A DNA stretch of 64,000 nucleotides from Chrysoporthe austroafricana (GCA_001051155.2 JYIP02000008.1:1178001-1242000); one strand, 5' to 3'. Shown: positions 45,186 through 57,262, counted from the first letter of the stretch. Numbers and translations: made by a program. The notes: generated by a model not told the origin, from the letters alone.

Positions 45186-47869
45186 ATGGAGACGACGCTT
45201 CCGCTCCCGTTCCTGGTGGGCGTTGCGATACCGCCCGGCCTGACTGGCGCAGAGGGTCTGACCCGACAAGAAGTCAGCTGTCTGGGCACTGTCTTCCTCG
45301 AGGTCACCCCAGAGAGCCTTGAGCAGATCCAGCGCTTCCTCAGCCAGCACAATGTCGACTCCCCGTCCTTCCTGGATGTGACCCGGCTCGGATCCAAGGA
45401 AGACGTCCTTGCCCTCCTCGACGCCGGCGCACGAAAGGTCTTTGTCAAGCCTGAGCAGCTCTCTGAGTATACTGAGTACGGGTCTAGGGTAGCACCGGTC
45501 GTTACCAAGACGAATGCTCTGGGCTCGGCTACAGAGCATGGCCTGCTTATCACTGGTTTCGACCACTCACAGTGTGACGTCGGTCCGTTCCTGGAGGAGA
45601 TCAGGTCGAAGAAAGTCAAGAATCTCTTCCTCAGGCCAGTTGACGGCGCATCGCTGGAGCACTTTGTCGAAGTTGCTGCTCAGTTGGGCGCCGTCCCTAT
45701 CCTTCCCTCGGTCGGCCTGACAACCGCAAAGGAGGCCAATGGGAAGCTATCTGTCTCCAAGATCCTCTGCTCGACATGGAATTCAGACAGGCCGGACAAC
45801 CTCATCCCAACCGTTGTCTGTGATGAGAATGGCATCGCTCTCGGGCTTGTCTACAGCAGCGAGAAGAGCGTCGGAGAGGCCCTGAGGACACAGACTGGTG
45901 TGTACCAGAGCAGAAAGCGCGGGCTGTGGTACAAGGGCGCAACCTCAGGAGATACGCAGGAGCTCGTAAGGGTATCTTTGGACTGCGACAGTGATGCCTT
46001 GAAGTTCGTGGTCAGGCAAAAGGGGCGCTTCTGTCACCTGGACCAGTTTGGTTGCTTCGGAGAGCTGAAGGGCATCCCCAAGCTGGAGCAAACTCTTAGG
46101 TCGAGAAAGGCCTCGGCGCCAGAGGGTTCCTACACGGCGCGCCTTTTCTCTGATGAGAAGCTGTTGCGTGCTAAGATCATGGAGGAGGCCGAGGAGCTAT
46201 GCGACGCCAAGTCACAACAGGATGTCGCCTTTGAGGCAGCGGACCTGATCTACTTTGCCCTCACAAAGGCCGTCGGCGCGGGTGTCAGCCTCGCGGACAT
46301 CGAGAGGAGCCTTGACGCCAAGAGCTGGAAGGTCAAGAGGCGCCAGGGAGACGCCAAGGGCAAGTGGGCTGAGAAGGAGGGTATCAAGCCTGTGAACGGC
46401 ACCACAACCGCAGCTGTGACCGCACCAGCGACCTCCACGCCGGTGCCTGCATCTGACAGGATCGCCATGAAGCGCTACGACCTGTCCCAGCTCGACCAGA
46501 CGCAGCTAGAGCAAGTGCTAAATCGCCCGTCACAGAAGTCCGCCGACTCGATCATGAAGATCGTTGTGCCCATCATTGACGACGTCAAGAAAAACGGCGA
46601 CAAGGCTCTCCTGTCTTACACTCACAAGTTCGAGAAGGCCACCTCCCTCACCTCCCCCGTCCTCAAGGCTCCATTTCCAGAGGCTCTCATGCAGTTACCC
46701 CAGGAGACCATTAAAGCCATTGACATCTCCTTCGAGAACATCAAGAAATTCCACGCCGCTCAGAAAGAAGAAAAGCCCCTCCGTGTTGAGACCATGCCTG
46801 GCGTTATCTGCAGTCGCTTCTCCCGCCCCATCGAACGCGTCGGCCTCTACGTCCCTGGTGGCACTGCCGTCCTCCCGTCCACGGCCCTCATGCTCGGCGT
46901 CCCCGCCATGGTCGCTGGCTGCAAGAAGATCGTGCTCGCCTCACCGCCCCGCTCTGACGGCAGTGTAACGCCTGAAATCGTCTACGTTGCGCACAAGGTC
47001 GGCGCTGAGAGCATTGTGCTGGCCGGCGGTGCGCAGGCCGTCGCAGCGATGGCTTATGGTACCGAGAGCGTGACCAAGGTGGATAAGATCCTTGGCCCAG
47101 GCAACCAATTTGTCACGGCGGGCAAGATGTATGTCAGCAACGACACCAACGCCGGAGTGAGCATCGACATGCCGGCCGGCCCGTCCGAGGTATTGGTCAT
47201 TGCGGACCGCGAGGCGAATCCTGCGTTCGTCGCGTCCGACCTGCTGTCGCAGGCAGAGCACGGCGTCGACAGCCAGGTGATCCTTCTTGCCGTCGACCTA
47301 GGTGAGAAGGAGTTGCAAGCCATCGAGGACGAGTTGCACAAGCAAGCCATGGCGCTGCCGCGAGTCGAAATTGTGCGCGGGGCGATTGCGCATTCTGTCA
47401 CCATCCAGGTGAAGAGCATTGAGGAAGCGATGCGCGTCAGCAACGAGTATGCGCCGGAGCACTTGATCCTCCAGCTGAGAGATGCGGAGAAGGTGGCCGA
47501 GATGGTCATGAACGCGGGCAGTGTCTTCATCGGACAGTGGACGCCGGAGAGTGTGGGTGATTACTCTGCTGGTGTAAATCACTCTTTGCGTAAGTCCAAC
47601 GACCCACAACATCTCCCACCAGCAAAAGCTAGAAGGGTGGGGAATGCCGAGACAGAGATTTACTGATGCTTCATGCAGCAACCTACGGATATGCTAAGCA
47701 GTATTCGGGTGTCAATCTCGGGTCTTTTGTCAAACACATCACCAGCTCGAACCTGACAGCCGAGGGCCTGCGCAACGTCGGCGAGGCTGTGATGCAGCTG
47801 GCCAAGGTGGAAGAGCTGGAGGCTCACAGGCGGGCCGTGGGCATCCGAATCGAGCATATGAACCGGTAG
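45186..47869 (+). CDS. HIS4: Trifunctional histidine biosynthesis protein HIS4
   Basis: Exons 45186-47589 and 47679-47869 (intron GTAAGT..TGCAG) give 864 residues; the join restores NHSLPTYGYAKQYSGVNLGS. It catalyses steps 2, 3, 9 and 10 of histidine synthesis in the cytosol. After an N-terminal region there is the phosphoribosyl-AMP cyclohydrolase part (GLWYKGATSGDTQELVRVSL, DALKFVVRQKGRFCH). The phosphoribosyl-ATP pyrophosphohydrolase part is RLFSDEKLLRAKIMEEAEEL followed by FEAADLIYFALTKA. Then comes a linker and histidinol dehydrogenase (RPIERVGLYVPGGTAVLPST, LAGGAQAVAAMAYGTESV, GPGNQFVTAGKMYVS, IDMPAGPSEVLVIAD, DLLSQAEHGVDSQ). ATG 45186 fits the conserved start; an upstream in-frame Met at 45117 would add 23 residues. 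Known as his-3 in Neurospora. Confidence 0.97.
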
Positions 47870-48357
47870 AGATTAGTGGATAAGACTGACCGCGTCCAAT
47901 GTTCCGTTCAATGTTCTTCAGATCTAGAGCAACGACAAATATAAAGTGAGCTTTCACGTCCAGACTACTCCTAGTCCTTTTCTTGGAGCACATGTTGCGC
48001 GTCGGAGCCTAAACCAATCTTTTAGACGGCACCCGGCCCAGCGACAACCCACTCTTTCACTGATGGAAGAACGCGATGCATACATTACATATATAGGGAG
48101 TTTAATGTGGTTGTCTATTTCAGCAGCGCATGCTGGAACAATGCCGGTCCGGCTTACGACTACGGCGCCTGAGTGGATACCTCGTATCTCAAACGCGGGG
48201 ATATCTCGCCCTTGTCATATTTATTCTCTTCTTCTACCCACGACTACTCTGACAATCCATCACTGGCTCATATTACAAGTATAGTTGCGCTTCGAAAGCT
48301 GGCGCACAACACTGAGACCTACTCATCATCAGTCAACCCCAGATTGGCCCAATCAGC
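47870..48357. other. Intergenic spacer
   Basis: 488 bp of AT-richer spacer and promoter upstream of the acetyltransferase gene. Confidence 0.5.
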
Positions 48358-49101
48358 ATGGCGCCCCCACCGGCAAGCGCAGACCCCATCGACATCAAAA
48401 CCGTCCAGAGCGCCTCGGACTTCGGATCGTTCTTCGACGTCGCCGCTAGGGCTTTCGGCTATCAGATCCATGACGCAATCTGGGCCGCGCTGAGCCCCGG
48501 GTGGGACTCCCCATCTGGCCGTGAGGCCAACGCCGGGCGCCTCGCGCGCCGGTGGCAGGACACGGGCCCGACCCGCGCCGGCAGCCCCAGCAGTGTCTTC
48601 CTGAAGGCGACGGTGCCCGACCCGGCCAGCCCGGGGGGCGAGCGTATCGTCGGCGTCGCGGTCTGGGCGCAGCTGTCGTTCGTCCCGGGCTGGGGTGAGG
48701 TGCCGTCCACGGAGCTGAAAGACGCGGGCGCCATGTACGAGAATGACGAGGCGGGGAGCCGCCTCGCGAGCCAGATCTGGGCGTCGCTCGTGAGGCGGCG
48801 CGTGGAGGCCGTCCGCGCGAAGGAGGGCGAGGAGACGCCCGCCGTGTTCGTGCTGGACATGTGCGCCGTCGACCCGGACTTCCAGCGGAGGGGGATCGCG
48901 AGCATGTTGGTCCGGTGGGGGCTGGACGAGGCGGAGAGGAGGGGCGGGCTGGAGGCTATGACGGAGGCCTCTGTGATGGGACGGTTTGTGTACGCAAAAC
49001 TCGGGTTCAGGCCGGTGGAAGAGATCGAGTACGAGGTCGACGAGGAGCTACTGAAGGGCACAAAGTTACCGTCGAACCTCTTCATGAGGACGGGCGCATA
49101 A
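48358..49101 (+). CDS. GNAT-family N-acetyltransferase
   Basis: Single-exon gene, 247 residues. The fold is of the Gcn5-related acetyltransferase superfamily, transferring acetyl from acetyl-CoA to an amine. The acetyl-CoA site is FVLDMCAVDPDFQRRGIASM followed by LVRWGLDEAERRG (motif A, R-R-G-I-A), with the C-terminal ASVMGRFVYAKLGFRPVEEI typical of fungal members. Similar fungal genes are often found near secondary metabolism or as housekeeping orphans; the substrate cannot be predicted. The reading frame is GC-rich and intact. The ATG at 48358 is the first in frame, preceded by an AT-richer leader. Confidence 0.88.
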   Translation: MAPPPASADPIDIKTVQSASDFGSFFDVAARAFGYQIHDAIWAALSPGWDSPSGREANAGRLARRWQDTGPTRAGSPSSVFLKATVPDPASPGGERIVGVAVWAQLSFVPGWGEVPSTELKDAGAMYENDEAGSRLASQIWASLVRRRVEAVRAKEGEETPAVFVLDMCAVDPDFQRRGIASMLVRWGLDEAERRGGLEAMTEASVMGRFVYAKLGFRPVEEIEYEVDEELLKGTKLPSNLFMRTGA

Positions 49102-49590
49102 CGCTTCGAGGCGGCGCCAGCAGTATTATCTACATTAGCCTCTGCCTAGTTCTTGATACAACGTGCAAAAGAGGAGGCTGAAGTAGACAACAGGAAGTAC
49201 CTAGCCCTGTATCCGGCCAACTTGACGTGTAGGCTACCTGGTCTTCGCAAGACACGAGCTACACCGTCCACTGTCCGCCTCTAGAAGCTGAGGGTATCAG
49301 CGTCACAACCCAGCGATTATAGATAAGTCCCAATGCCATGTGCGCATCACTTGTCTCTTTCAATACGCCAGCCATAGCGCTCGGCAATAAATAACTACTG
49401 AACTTCAACTAGCACGCGCGGATCTTGACCAATGAGGAGCGAGCTGGAGTCACCGGCACGTACCAGCGGCTGCGACCTGTGTATCTAACTATAGAACGAA
49501 CCGAGCAGGTGTGGTCGCACCGCGGGGGCGAGCAACAGAAGCCCACCTGCAGTCCTCTTACTTATCGGGTTAAGATTGACTGCTTCCCAG
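49102..49590. other. Intergenic spacer, possible 5' exon or intron of the ankyrin gene
   Basis: Ends in TTGACTGCTTCCCAG, which looks like a branch site and 3' splice site for the following gene. I could not find a matching donor with an in-frame ATG. Confidence 0.4.
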
Positions 49591-50754
49591 GCGACACCAT
49601 CCCCGAACCAGACGGGGCCGTACACGGTGTTCGACACTGAATGGGACGGCACGAGCCTGATACTGCTCGCCTTGATGAAGGAAGACCTGGACATCATCAA
49701 GCTCCTCCTATCTGAGGGCGCTGATATCTTCCGGGAGGATGACTACGGAAATAAGCCATGTCACGATGCTCTCATGCAAATATATGCATCGTCGCACTTG
49801 TCGCCTCGTTACAGGCAGGAGCTCGAGAGAATCCTGCCCGTGGAGGAGATCATCGAGGCGGCGGAGCTTCCAGACCTCCATAAGGTAGTGTTGGGCATCA
49901 GGTGCCTCGACATCCGCGAGTACCTCCGCGCAGGCGTCGACGTGAATGCCACGGACGTATTCCACCGGTCGGCTCTCTGGTGCGCCTCTAGCAAGGGGGA
50001 CCTGTACGCTGTGCAGGCCCTGTTCGCGGCGGGCGTACAGCCTACGGACCCGCAGAACAAACCCGTTCACATCGCGGCGCGCCACAACCACCTCGAGGTG
50101 GTGCGCTGCCTGCTCGACGCGGGCGCCCCGGTCGACGGCCGCCACGCGGGGTCCTTCACGCCCCTGATGAGCAATGCGCAGAGTAGGACCTTGGCTGACG
50201 CTACGGTGCTGGAGCTGATCTGCCGCGGCGCGGACGTTGACGCCCACAACCTGAACGGGACCTCGGTGCTGCACCTCGCGGGCGTCTTCGATAGGCCCGG
50301 CCTCATCGAGATGCTTGTTGCTCATGGCGCGGACATCAACCACTGTAACATCCGCGGGGAGTCGGCCCTGGCGGTGGCGATACAGTTTGGCTCACGAAAA
50401 GCGACGATGGCACTCCTACAGCTCGGCGCAGATACCCACATCAGGACTGGGGAAGGACGGGGGTTGCTTCACCTGCTAGGGCTCTTTGCAGGCACTGGGG
50501 CGTTGGAGGACTTGACGAAGGCCCCGTGGTTGCTGGCCGGACTGGACCCTGAGGCCAAGGACGCCCAGGGTAAATCGCCGAGGCAAATCTGCCTCGAGAG
50601 AGATGCTGAGGCTGGAATTGGAGTCACAGGCCGCGCTACCCTAAACAAGTCTTTTGCCCTTATGCTGAGCGGTGTGACAAAGAAGGCTGGAGACTACGAT
50701 AACATTTCGGATAGCGAGGAGGAATACTTTGACGCAAAAGAAATCGGGGGCTGA
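49591..50754 (+). CDS. Ankyrin-repeat protein, 5' end unresolved
   Basis: Open frame of 387 codons. At least five ankyrin repeats are visible: SLILLALMKEDLDIIKLLLS, the DVNATDVFHRSALWCASSKG unit, KPVHIAARHNHLEVVRCLLD, TSVLHLAGVFDRPGLIEMLV, and SALAVAIQFGSRKATMALLQ. The tail is acidic (ISDSEEEYFDAKE). No catalytic or signalling domain is attached. The first in-frame ATG is at 49675, already inside the first repeat, so either translation starts there or an upstream exon joins at the acceptor ending at 49590. Ankyrin proteins mediate protein contacts; this one's partner is unknown. The neighbouring membrane-protein gene converges on it. Confidence 0.75.
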   Translation, partial: ATPSPNQTGPYTVFDTEWDGTSLILLALMKEDLDIIKLLLSEGADIFREDDYGNKPCHDALMQIYASSHLSPRYRQELERILPVEEIIEAAELPDLHKVVLGIRCLDIREYLRAGVDVNATDVFHRSALWCASSKGDLYAVQALFAAGVQPTDPQNKPVHIAARHNHLEVVRCLLDAGAPVDGRHAGSFTPLMSNAQSRTLADATVLELICRGADVDAHNLNGTSVLHLAGVFDRPGLIEMLVAHGADINHCNIRGESALAVAIQFGSRKATMALLQLGADTHIRTGEGRGLLHLLGLFAGTGALEDLTKAPWLLAGLDPEAKDAQGKSPRQICLERDAEAGIGVTGRATLNKSFALMLSGVTKKAGDYDNISDSEEEYFDAKEIGG

Positions 50755-51093
50755 GGTCTGAACGATGAGGGGACCGACGACGCCCTTGCCGTGTCTCAAT
50801 GGCCTGCCTTCCCGGCGATGTGCATTTTATTCGTGGTTGTCATGCCTGCCTCTTCGACAACGTCCCTTTTGATATGAGGTACGTTCAATTCCGCGGGGCA
50901 CTGGGCATGGATGCAATGCCACACATGAGAACAGACCTTGAACAAGACCGGCAGGCTGGCAGGTCCGAATGGAGCGAACGAGAGTGCACTCCGAGTCTAC
51001 AGACAGAACCTGAACCAGATGAAATGAAACAAGCACGTCATAGATCATCATTCAGTAAAATATCGGGACACACGGAAGGTGTCTGTCCGTCCA
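50755..51093. other. Spacer between convergent genes
   Basis: 339 bp between the ankyrin gene and the large membrane-protein gene; no feature seen. Confidence 0.5.
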
Positions 51094-54000
51094 CTAAAGC
51101 TCGTCGTCCCCAATGATGCTCGTCGCGGTCGACGTAGCCTCAGGCAACGTGACGGTCTGGAAACAAGTCCCTTCTCCGCCGTCGAAAGTACAGTTGTACT
51201 TGATCCCGAAGAAATCTGACACCGTCCAATGGCTCCCGCTCGCCTCACTTGGACCCTCACTCTGCTGCCATTCATCGACGGTGATATCTACTAGCACAAC
51301 TGAGGTGATATGACTCTCACTAGCACCAGGTGCCATACCATTTATAATCGTTTCCGAGCTGGTGGCCTTCTTTTCCGACGTTGACGTGGTTGTCTCCTTG
51401 CCTCCGACTGACTTGGCCTCATCGCTCGTCTTAGCCGTTTTCAAATTCTCCCCCTTAGAATGCTGACGTGACTTCGATGTAGGAACTGATTTTGACGTCT
51501 GGTCCGATGTCGACACGAAGCTCCCTTCGTTCTTATTGACAGTCTTGCACTGATCGCTCGGCGTGCCGTTGGGGCTCGATACGAGGCTCCCCTCGTTCTT
51601 ATCGACAGTCTTGCACTGATCGCTCGGCGTGCCGTTAGGGCTCGACACGAGGCTTCCGTCGTTCTTGTCGACAGTCTCGCTCTGATCGACAGTCTTGCTC
51701 TGATCGCTCGGCACGCCCTTGGGGCTCGACTTGGCCGTGTTCCCAGCCTTGAGAGTGCCCCTCGACGTCGACTTCTGGCGGGAATATATGGAGTCGTGTC
51801 TATATTTCCGCCAGAAGTCCAAGAGACGCGAGTTCGCTTTCCTAGCTTTCTCAACATTCTCATACGTCTCCAAATCCATCTCTAACGATTCGATTAACGC
51901 AATCATAGACTTTCTGAGCGCGTCAAATCCTTGATTCTCTCTGTAGGCGAGGAAGAAATCCGCGAATCCCCCGACACCCTCGCTGCTTAGACGGTCCAAG
52001 AGTCGGCATAAATCACGGCGTTCGAGGACATCCTCGGAGGCAGGCTCGGCCCCCATCTCTTGGATCACGTGTACCCCAACCTGGAGCCTAGCTTCAGCCA
52101 AGTCTGCCAGTACACCCTTAATTGTGTTGGCAGTTGTGCCAGTCTCATGTACAGCCTTGAGGCCTTTTGCGACGTTACGATGACCAACCAGCTGGTCCAA
52201 CATGTACAGCACGTCATCCTGAGCCGCCGTAAGGCCGTGATCTCCCCACCAGCTAGTGGCACGATTCCACTGCTTGTTAAACCAGGAATTAGTGTCACCA
52301 TTGGAGACCTGATCCTGCTCAGGTGTTGGTGGACGGGACGATCCCTCAAGGATAGATGTTGCTGACTCTTGAGTTGGCTTGACTCTTTTCGAGAAGATCT
52401 TTGTAGTTACCAACCCATTGGGCGTAACCGCTGTAGTATATGTAGACATTGGGTTTGAAGCGTCTTGATTCCTGATGCCCAACGCCGACCTCTGGGAAGG
52501 GATAGGGCCTGTGAAGCTAACAGTTCGAACAGCGTTCAACAGAAGGACAAGGAGACTGCCCCAGAGAATCAACCTCACGGCGGACGAGAGGAAAGACTGA
52601 GGTGTCATGAAGAGCCCGGTAAGGAAGTTCGAGTTGACAGTATTCCACGCTTGGAGGTGCTGCTGCAACGTGTAGTCCTCCCAGACCTCCATTTTGTCCG
52701 ATTCATCGCCGGCGTAGTATACCACCTGTGCCTTCTGGACTACCGTGGTTTGATCACCGGTGTTGCCGCCACCACCGTTGAAAACATCCTGTTGGATTGG
52801 AAAGGAGCGCTCAAGGAACGGGAAAAGAGCGATCTGGACCTTGGCAGCACGTCGGATCTTACTACGTGGCTTGGGATATTGTGGTTCATAGTGGGCGGCC
52901 GCCCACTCGTCGACTGACGTGCCTTGGGGATTGACATTTCGGTACGCTGCATCTCTGTGGGTGGTCCATTTTATCATATCGTTCGATTCGTCCAAGGCAT
53001 GTTCGTCGTGGGACTTTGCCGCCTGGCTGGATGCTTTCCAGGAGACGTCGGTGACTTGTTCCTGGCGAAGGTCCCACAGCTGGCCAGGCTGCGGAAAGTC
53101 GAGCCAGAAGCAAGATCTGGAGAATTTGTCTCCGTTGCTCAGATACGCCGCCTCGGCGACAATGTTGTGTAACTTTTGGTGCACTTCCGTCAGAGGTGGC
53201 CATGGGGCTGTGGGACTCAACGGGCCGATCATATTGATCAGTGGAAGAAGCAAGGCGAGGATGCCGGTAGTAATACTGTCGACCTCCGACCAAAAGTCAA
53301 CAGCGAAGAGCTCGCTGCCGAGGTACTTGTGGAGCGTGCTGTACCGGTCAAACTTGCGCGCGTAGCCTGTTTTGAAATTTCAGTAGACGTCAACACGAAG
53401 GAGGGTCATGAGAGGTGGAGGCGGCCATCGTACCATTAGCAACATGCTCGGTCGTGCTGTCAAGAAGATTCAGAGTATCGTCCTCGTCCGGTGTCGCACC
53501 GAAAAGCAGACGGTTAAAGCACTGCTCTTGCACCAATTTCGCAATGACAGCAGTGCACAGGTAAACGCGGTCGTCTCTGGAGAGGAAGAGGAATTCGTAG
53601 CCGTGATCGTTGTACCCATTAGGTCCAGTCTTAGGGCTTCTGTAAGGATCGCCCCTGGCGACAACAGACGCGCACCGGACGAAGTCGGCCGGGAGGTATC
53701 GCAACATGGAGCCGGTCCAGTCCCTCTGCTGTAGTCGATCGGTAAAGTCGGCATGACCAAAAGTTTCGGCAGCGAACTCCCAAATCCTGGCGAAGAGGCT
53801 GGAGGACATCTCCTCGAACCAGAAAGCGGGCAGCTTGTCATGCTCTCCCAGCTGTACAGGCCTCCTCGGGCGCGTTTCCTGCATTATCTTGTTCACTCTG
53901 TCCCTAGTCTCTGAGAGGGGGCGGAACTGCAGTCTTGCAGGCCTATATCCGTCGAGGTCGTCAAGTGTTCGCTTGCTGAAGGTCGGATCGTCCATCTGCT

Positions 54001-54235
54001 CCTCCCGCGTGTACTGAGCTATCTGCTTCTGGGCACGGTCGGCGATCTGCTGGGCGATGGGCGGGTGCATGTCGGGATAAGGCTCCCTGAGCTCTGGTCT
54101 CAGCTCCCTCAAGCGCCAGTCGCGCCACTTGAGGTCAGGCGATATCTCGACGCCCGCGGGGCGTACGTTTGGAACGATGACGGCCCCATCGTCTCGCTGT
54201 TGGGGGTCAGCCTGTGCCTGGGCGGTGGTTGCCAT
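51094..54235 (-). CDS. Large membrane protein of unknown function with tandem repeats
   Basis: Exons 54235-53434 and 53366-51094, joined by a 67 bp intron (GTACGA..AACAG), give 1024 residues. The join is in frame and neither exon looks like a complete gene alone. The N-terminal 300 residues are soluble, with conserved-looking blocks (LKWRDWRLRELRPELREPYP, MLRYLPADFVRCASVVARGD, NGYNDHGYEFLFLSRDDRVY). A hydrophobic stretch at about 297-316 (ITTGILALLLPLINMIGPL) and a clear span at about 526-548 (FLSSAVRLILWGSLLVLLLN) follow. Then come a helical region and a Ser/Thr/Lys-rich part with two to three 22-residue repeats (SPNGTPSDQCKTVDKNEGS). The C-terminus is Thr-rich with two Cys. I do not recognise the family. 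The ATG at 54235 is the first that leaves out an unrelated Arg/Ser-rich extension. Confidence 0.72.
51510..51720 (-). repeat. 66-bp coding tandem repeat, about 2.5 to 3 units
   Basis: Near-identical units encoding SPNGTPSDQCKTVDKNEGS within the membrane protein. High identity suggests recent duplication and possible length polymorphism. Confidence 0.85.
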
Positions 54236-55759
54236 GACTATTGGCTGTGCTCTAGGCTTTGGATGTGCAGTCTCAGTCCACTCGCTCGTCGCCCCAGCGT
54301 ACACTGGTTTTCCGCCTCCAGGGGAAACAAATTTGATGACAGATACCGCGAGGCATTCATGCAGAGTGCAGAGTTGCCTTATATGGCCTCCATCCGCCGC
54401 CAAAGAACGCGAGAAGGTGCACGAGGCGGCTTTATTCCGACCAAGCCATCTGGACGAGTGAGCCCGCAGCAAGACATCCGTTTCCGAACAGCACAAAGAA
54501 GACCGGCAGTGGAGCTTGACAATTCCGGCACCCTGCGAAGGTACAAAAGTGTGAAAGAGATGAAACTTGATTGTTCTCCGCGGGTCAGAAACACACTCTC
54601 AACAATGCAGTGCAGAGTCTAGAAGAAAGGGATTTTTCTCTAGGAAGTCCTCCGTCCTGCAGCGCGCCCCCAAGCCCCCAAGCCCCGTAGTCAGCAGGCA
54701 ACACAGTACGCAGGGTGCTCACCAGGGCGAAGCCAAGTCTCACTGGAAGACATGGTGATCTGCCGGTACGTGGCTGCGTGGCTGCGTGGCTGCGTGGGCA
54801 CGCGTGGACGCATGGTGTTGAAGCAGAGGGACAAGACCCGAGATGAGACAAAGCCGCAGCCTGGAGACTGAGACAGGTGAGACAAAAGCATGGACAGGCA
54901 GGGACAGCACAAGGCAACACGGGCAGCTACCAGATCATCACAAAGGGCCTATGTACTGGGTACCTAGGTATTGCCGATATGGAAGGTCCCAGCTGCGATA
55001 CCTGCGTCGTCAGGACAGAGAAGGAGCAAACAGTACGGACCTACCATGATATCTGTACCCGTATACTGACTATCCAATGAGGGAGCTGCGTGCCTTACAT
55101 AAGCAGGGAGCCGAGCCTGGCACCTGGGCTGCACCTGGACGCCTGACACCTAAAGCGGGCAGGAGGGGCAAGCGCAGGCCAGGCCAAGGCGTGGCAGGCG
55201 TGGCAGGCCCAGTGCCGCCGCATTAATTATCTTTAGCAGAGTCCGACGGACCCTCCCTCTCGATTTCTTGAAACCGCCAAAACTCCCACTACGATCCCAA
55301 CCTGCTGCCCTCAGACCTCGACCAACTGCGACCTCTTTGCCTGGCGCAAACTCCTTCTGAGGCCCCTCAGGACCGTTCTCTTTCCTACAACCTCGCCAAG
55401 CGCACAGGCGCGCGAACCTAAAGTGGACCGCCTTGAGAGTGGCTGACCGATCTACTGCGGTGTCTCTCGTCTCCACCGAACTTTTCGCATCCCACCTGCA
55501 CGACGAGCCTGTCCTGTCCCTCTGTCGAGCACCCACCACCACCTTGCGCCTGCCTCTCTAGAGCCTCTTCTTCCCCGGCGCTTACCCGCCACTTGGAGAC
55601 CGATAAGGAGTCCTCCCTTCATTCTCTTCCTGAGACCGCCCGCCCAGTCCTCATCTGTGTTGTGCTCGTCGCAGACCAGGCAGCCGACACTGTCCCAAGG
55701 CCACAGCTGCACGCGACAACCTTCCAACCTCCCCCCTCTCCCCCCGCCGCAACGCCAAG
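54236..55759. other. Divergent promoter region and CT-rich leader of eIF4E
   Basis: 1.5 kb without a convincing gene. From about 55230 the plus strand becomes CT-rich, typical of the long leader of a highly expressed fungal gene. Near 54765-54795 there is a short GGCTGCGT direct repeat. Confidence 0.5.
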
Positions 55760-56669
55760 ATGTCCGAGCAGGTCGACCTGTCCACCATCCCCGTCTCGCC
55801 GGAGGGCGGCAACAACGCCTCTGCCTCCACCGACGCAGCTCTCTCTACCGATGCCAAGCCGGTCACTGTCTTCGACGACAAGGACAACTTCAACGTCAAG
55901 CACCCTTTGGCTAACAACTGGACCCTGTGGTTCACCAAACCCTCCTCTGGCAAGGTCCGTCTTTCTGTCCCCACTGAAAGCCCTGGTCGCTGATGCGCAG
56001 TGGATGGCTGACCCTGAGAATGGTTCGCGTTTAGGGCGACAACTGGAACGATCTCCTCAAGCAGGTCATCACCTTTAACTCGGTTGAGGAGTTCTGGGGG
56101 ATCTATGTATGCCTCCCGCCCACGCTTCCTCCGCCCCGCATTCTGTCTTGTGGTGCACTGGAGCTGACCCTGGCCGACAGAACAATATCGCTCCCGTCTC
56201 CGAGCTCGCCCTCAAGTCCGACTACCACTTGTTTAAGGCCGGCGTGCGGCCCGAGTGGGAGGACCCCCAGAACAAGCATGGCGGCAAGTGGTCCTACCAG
56301 TTCAAGGAGAAGCGCAACGTCAACATCGATGAGCTGTGGCTGCACATAATGCTGGCGGCCATCGGCAACACTCTCGAGGACGAGGAGGATGGTGAGGTCA
56401 TGGGCGTGGTCGTCAACGTTCGCAAAGCTTTCTACCGTATCGGCGTCTGGACCCGTACCGTCGGCAAGGCCATCCCCAACCGCGGCGACGGCGACGTTTC
56501 CGGTGGCAAGGGTCGCAGCCCCGAGAAGGGCAAGGAGGTCCTGTACACCATCGGCAGAAGGGTCAAGGACGTCTTGAAGCTGCCCGCCAACGAGCAGGTC
56601 GAGTTCTCTAGCCACACCGAGGCTGCGCATGCCGGCAGCACACGGGCCAGGGCTAAGATGTCGGTCTGA
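55760..56669 (+). CDS. eIF4E: Translation initiation factor eIF4E (mRNA cap-binding)
   Basis: Exons 55760-55954, 56035-56106 and 56181-56669 give 251 residues; both introns are phase 0 (donors GTCCGT and GTATGC). eIF4E binds the 7-methylguanosine cap and recruits eIF4G for translation initiation in the cytoplasm. The core contains HPLANNWTLWFTKP, then GDNWNDLLKQV with Trp69 (human Trp56 equivalent), SVEEFWGIYNNI with Trp86 (human Trp73, eIF4G contact), RPEWEDPQNKHGGKW with Trp115-Glu116 (human Trp102-Glu103), and YRIGVWTR with Trp179 (human Trp166). All cap-binding residues are therefore present. The N-terminus is short and disordered as usual, and the C-terminal loop carries a Gly/Lys-rich insertion before the last helix. 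The tail is His/Ala-rich and variable. Confidence 0.96.
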
Positions 56670-57262
56670 TCGCAATGCTGCTGTGCTCTGCTTACCATAC
56701 CGATCTCGACACATCCTTCGGCATCACAACCACCCAGCTTATCACCTTTCTGGCCCCCTTATGCCATTCATAGTTACGGCGAAAGGGGCGCTGTCTACCG
56801 CTCGTCACAGAATATAGGAGAACAGGTGGTCTGCGGAGGAGAAATGACGTTGATAGTCACTAGCAGTACCCTGCGCAGATTTGATTAGGTGGCCTCGCCC
56901 TGAACGATGGTGCTGGGTCTCAAGACTTGGCCTGGACAAAAGCTTATGTGGAAAAAGTTGGACGCGATACGAGGCACAGCGTTATTCGTCGCACCTGAGG
57001 AGCTTTGTTATTACAACCTTAGAGATTCCAATTGATGGTCAAATTCTGGCGACAATGAGAGCCTTGCCACTTGTAAACCATAGGAGTGGCATGGTGAGGG
57101 TTGACCTCCACCTACGCCTCTATAGTCATGACCTATCTATGCTGCCCGTATGCAATGCCGTTGCCAGGCCTTAATGTACAGTTGTATCCAGACCACCCGG
57201 TTCTCCAGTGCACCAGGCCATTGACTTTTGTCTACCATTCGCCCTGCCAAACACCAGCCGGC
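56670..57262. other. Spacer between convergent genes
   Basis: 593 bp between eIF4E and the acyl-CoA synthetase gene; no recognised feature. Confidence 0.5.
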
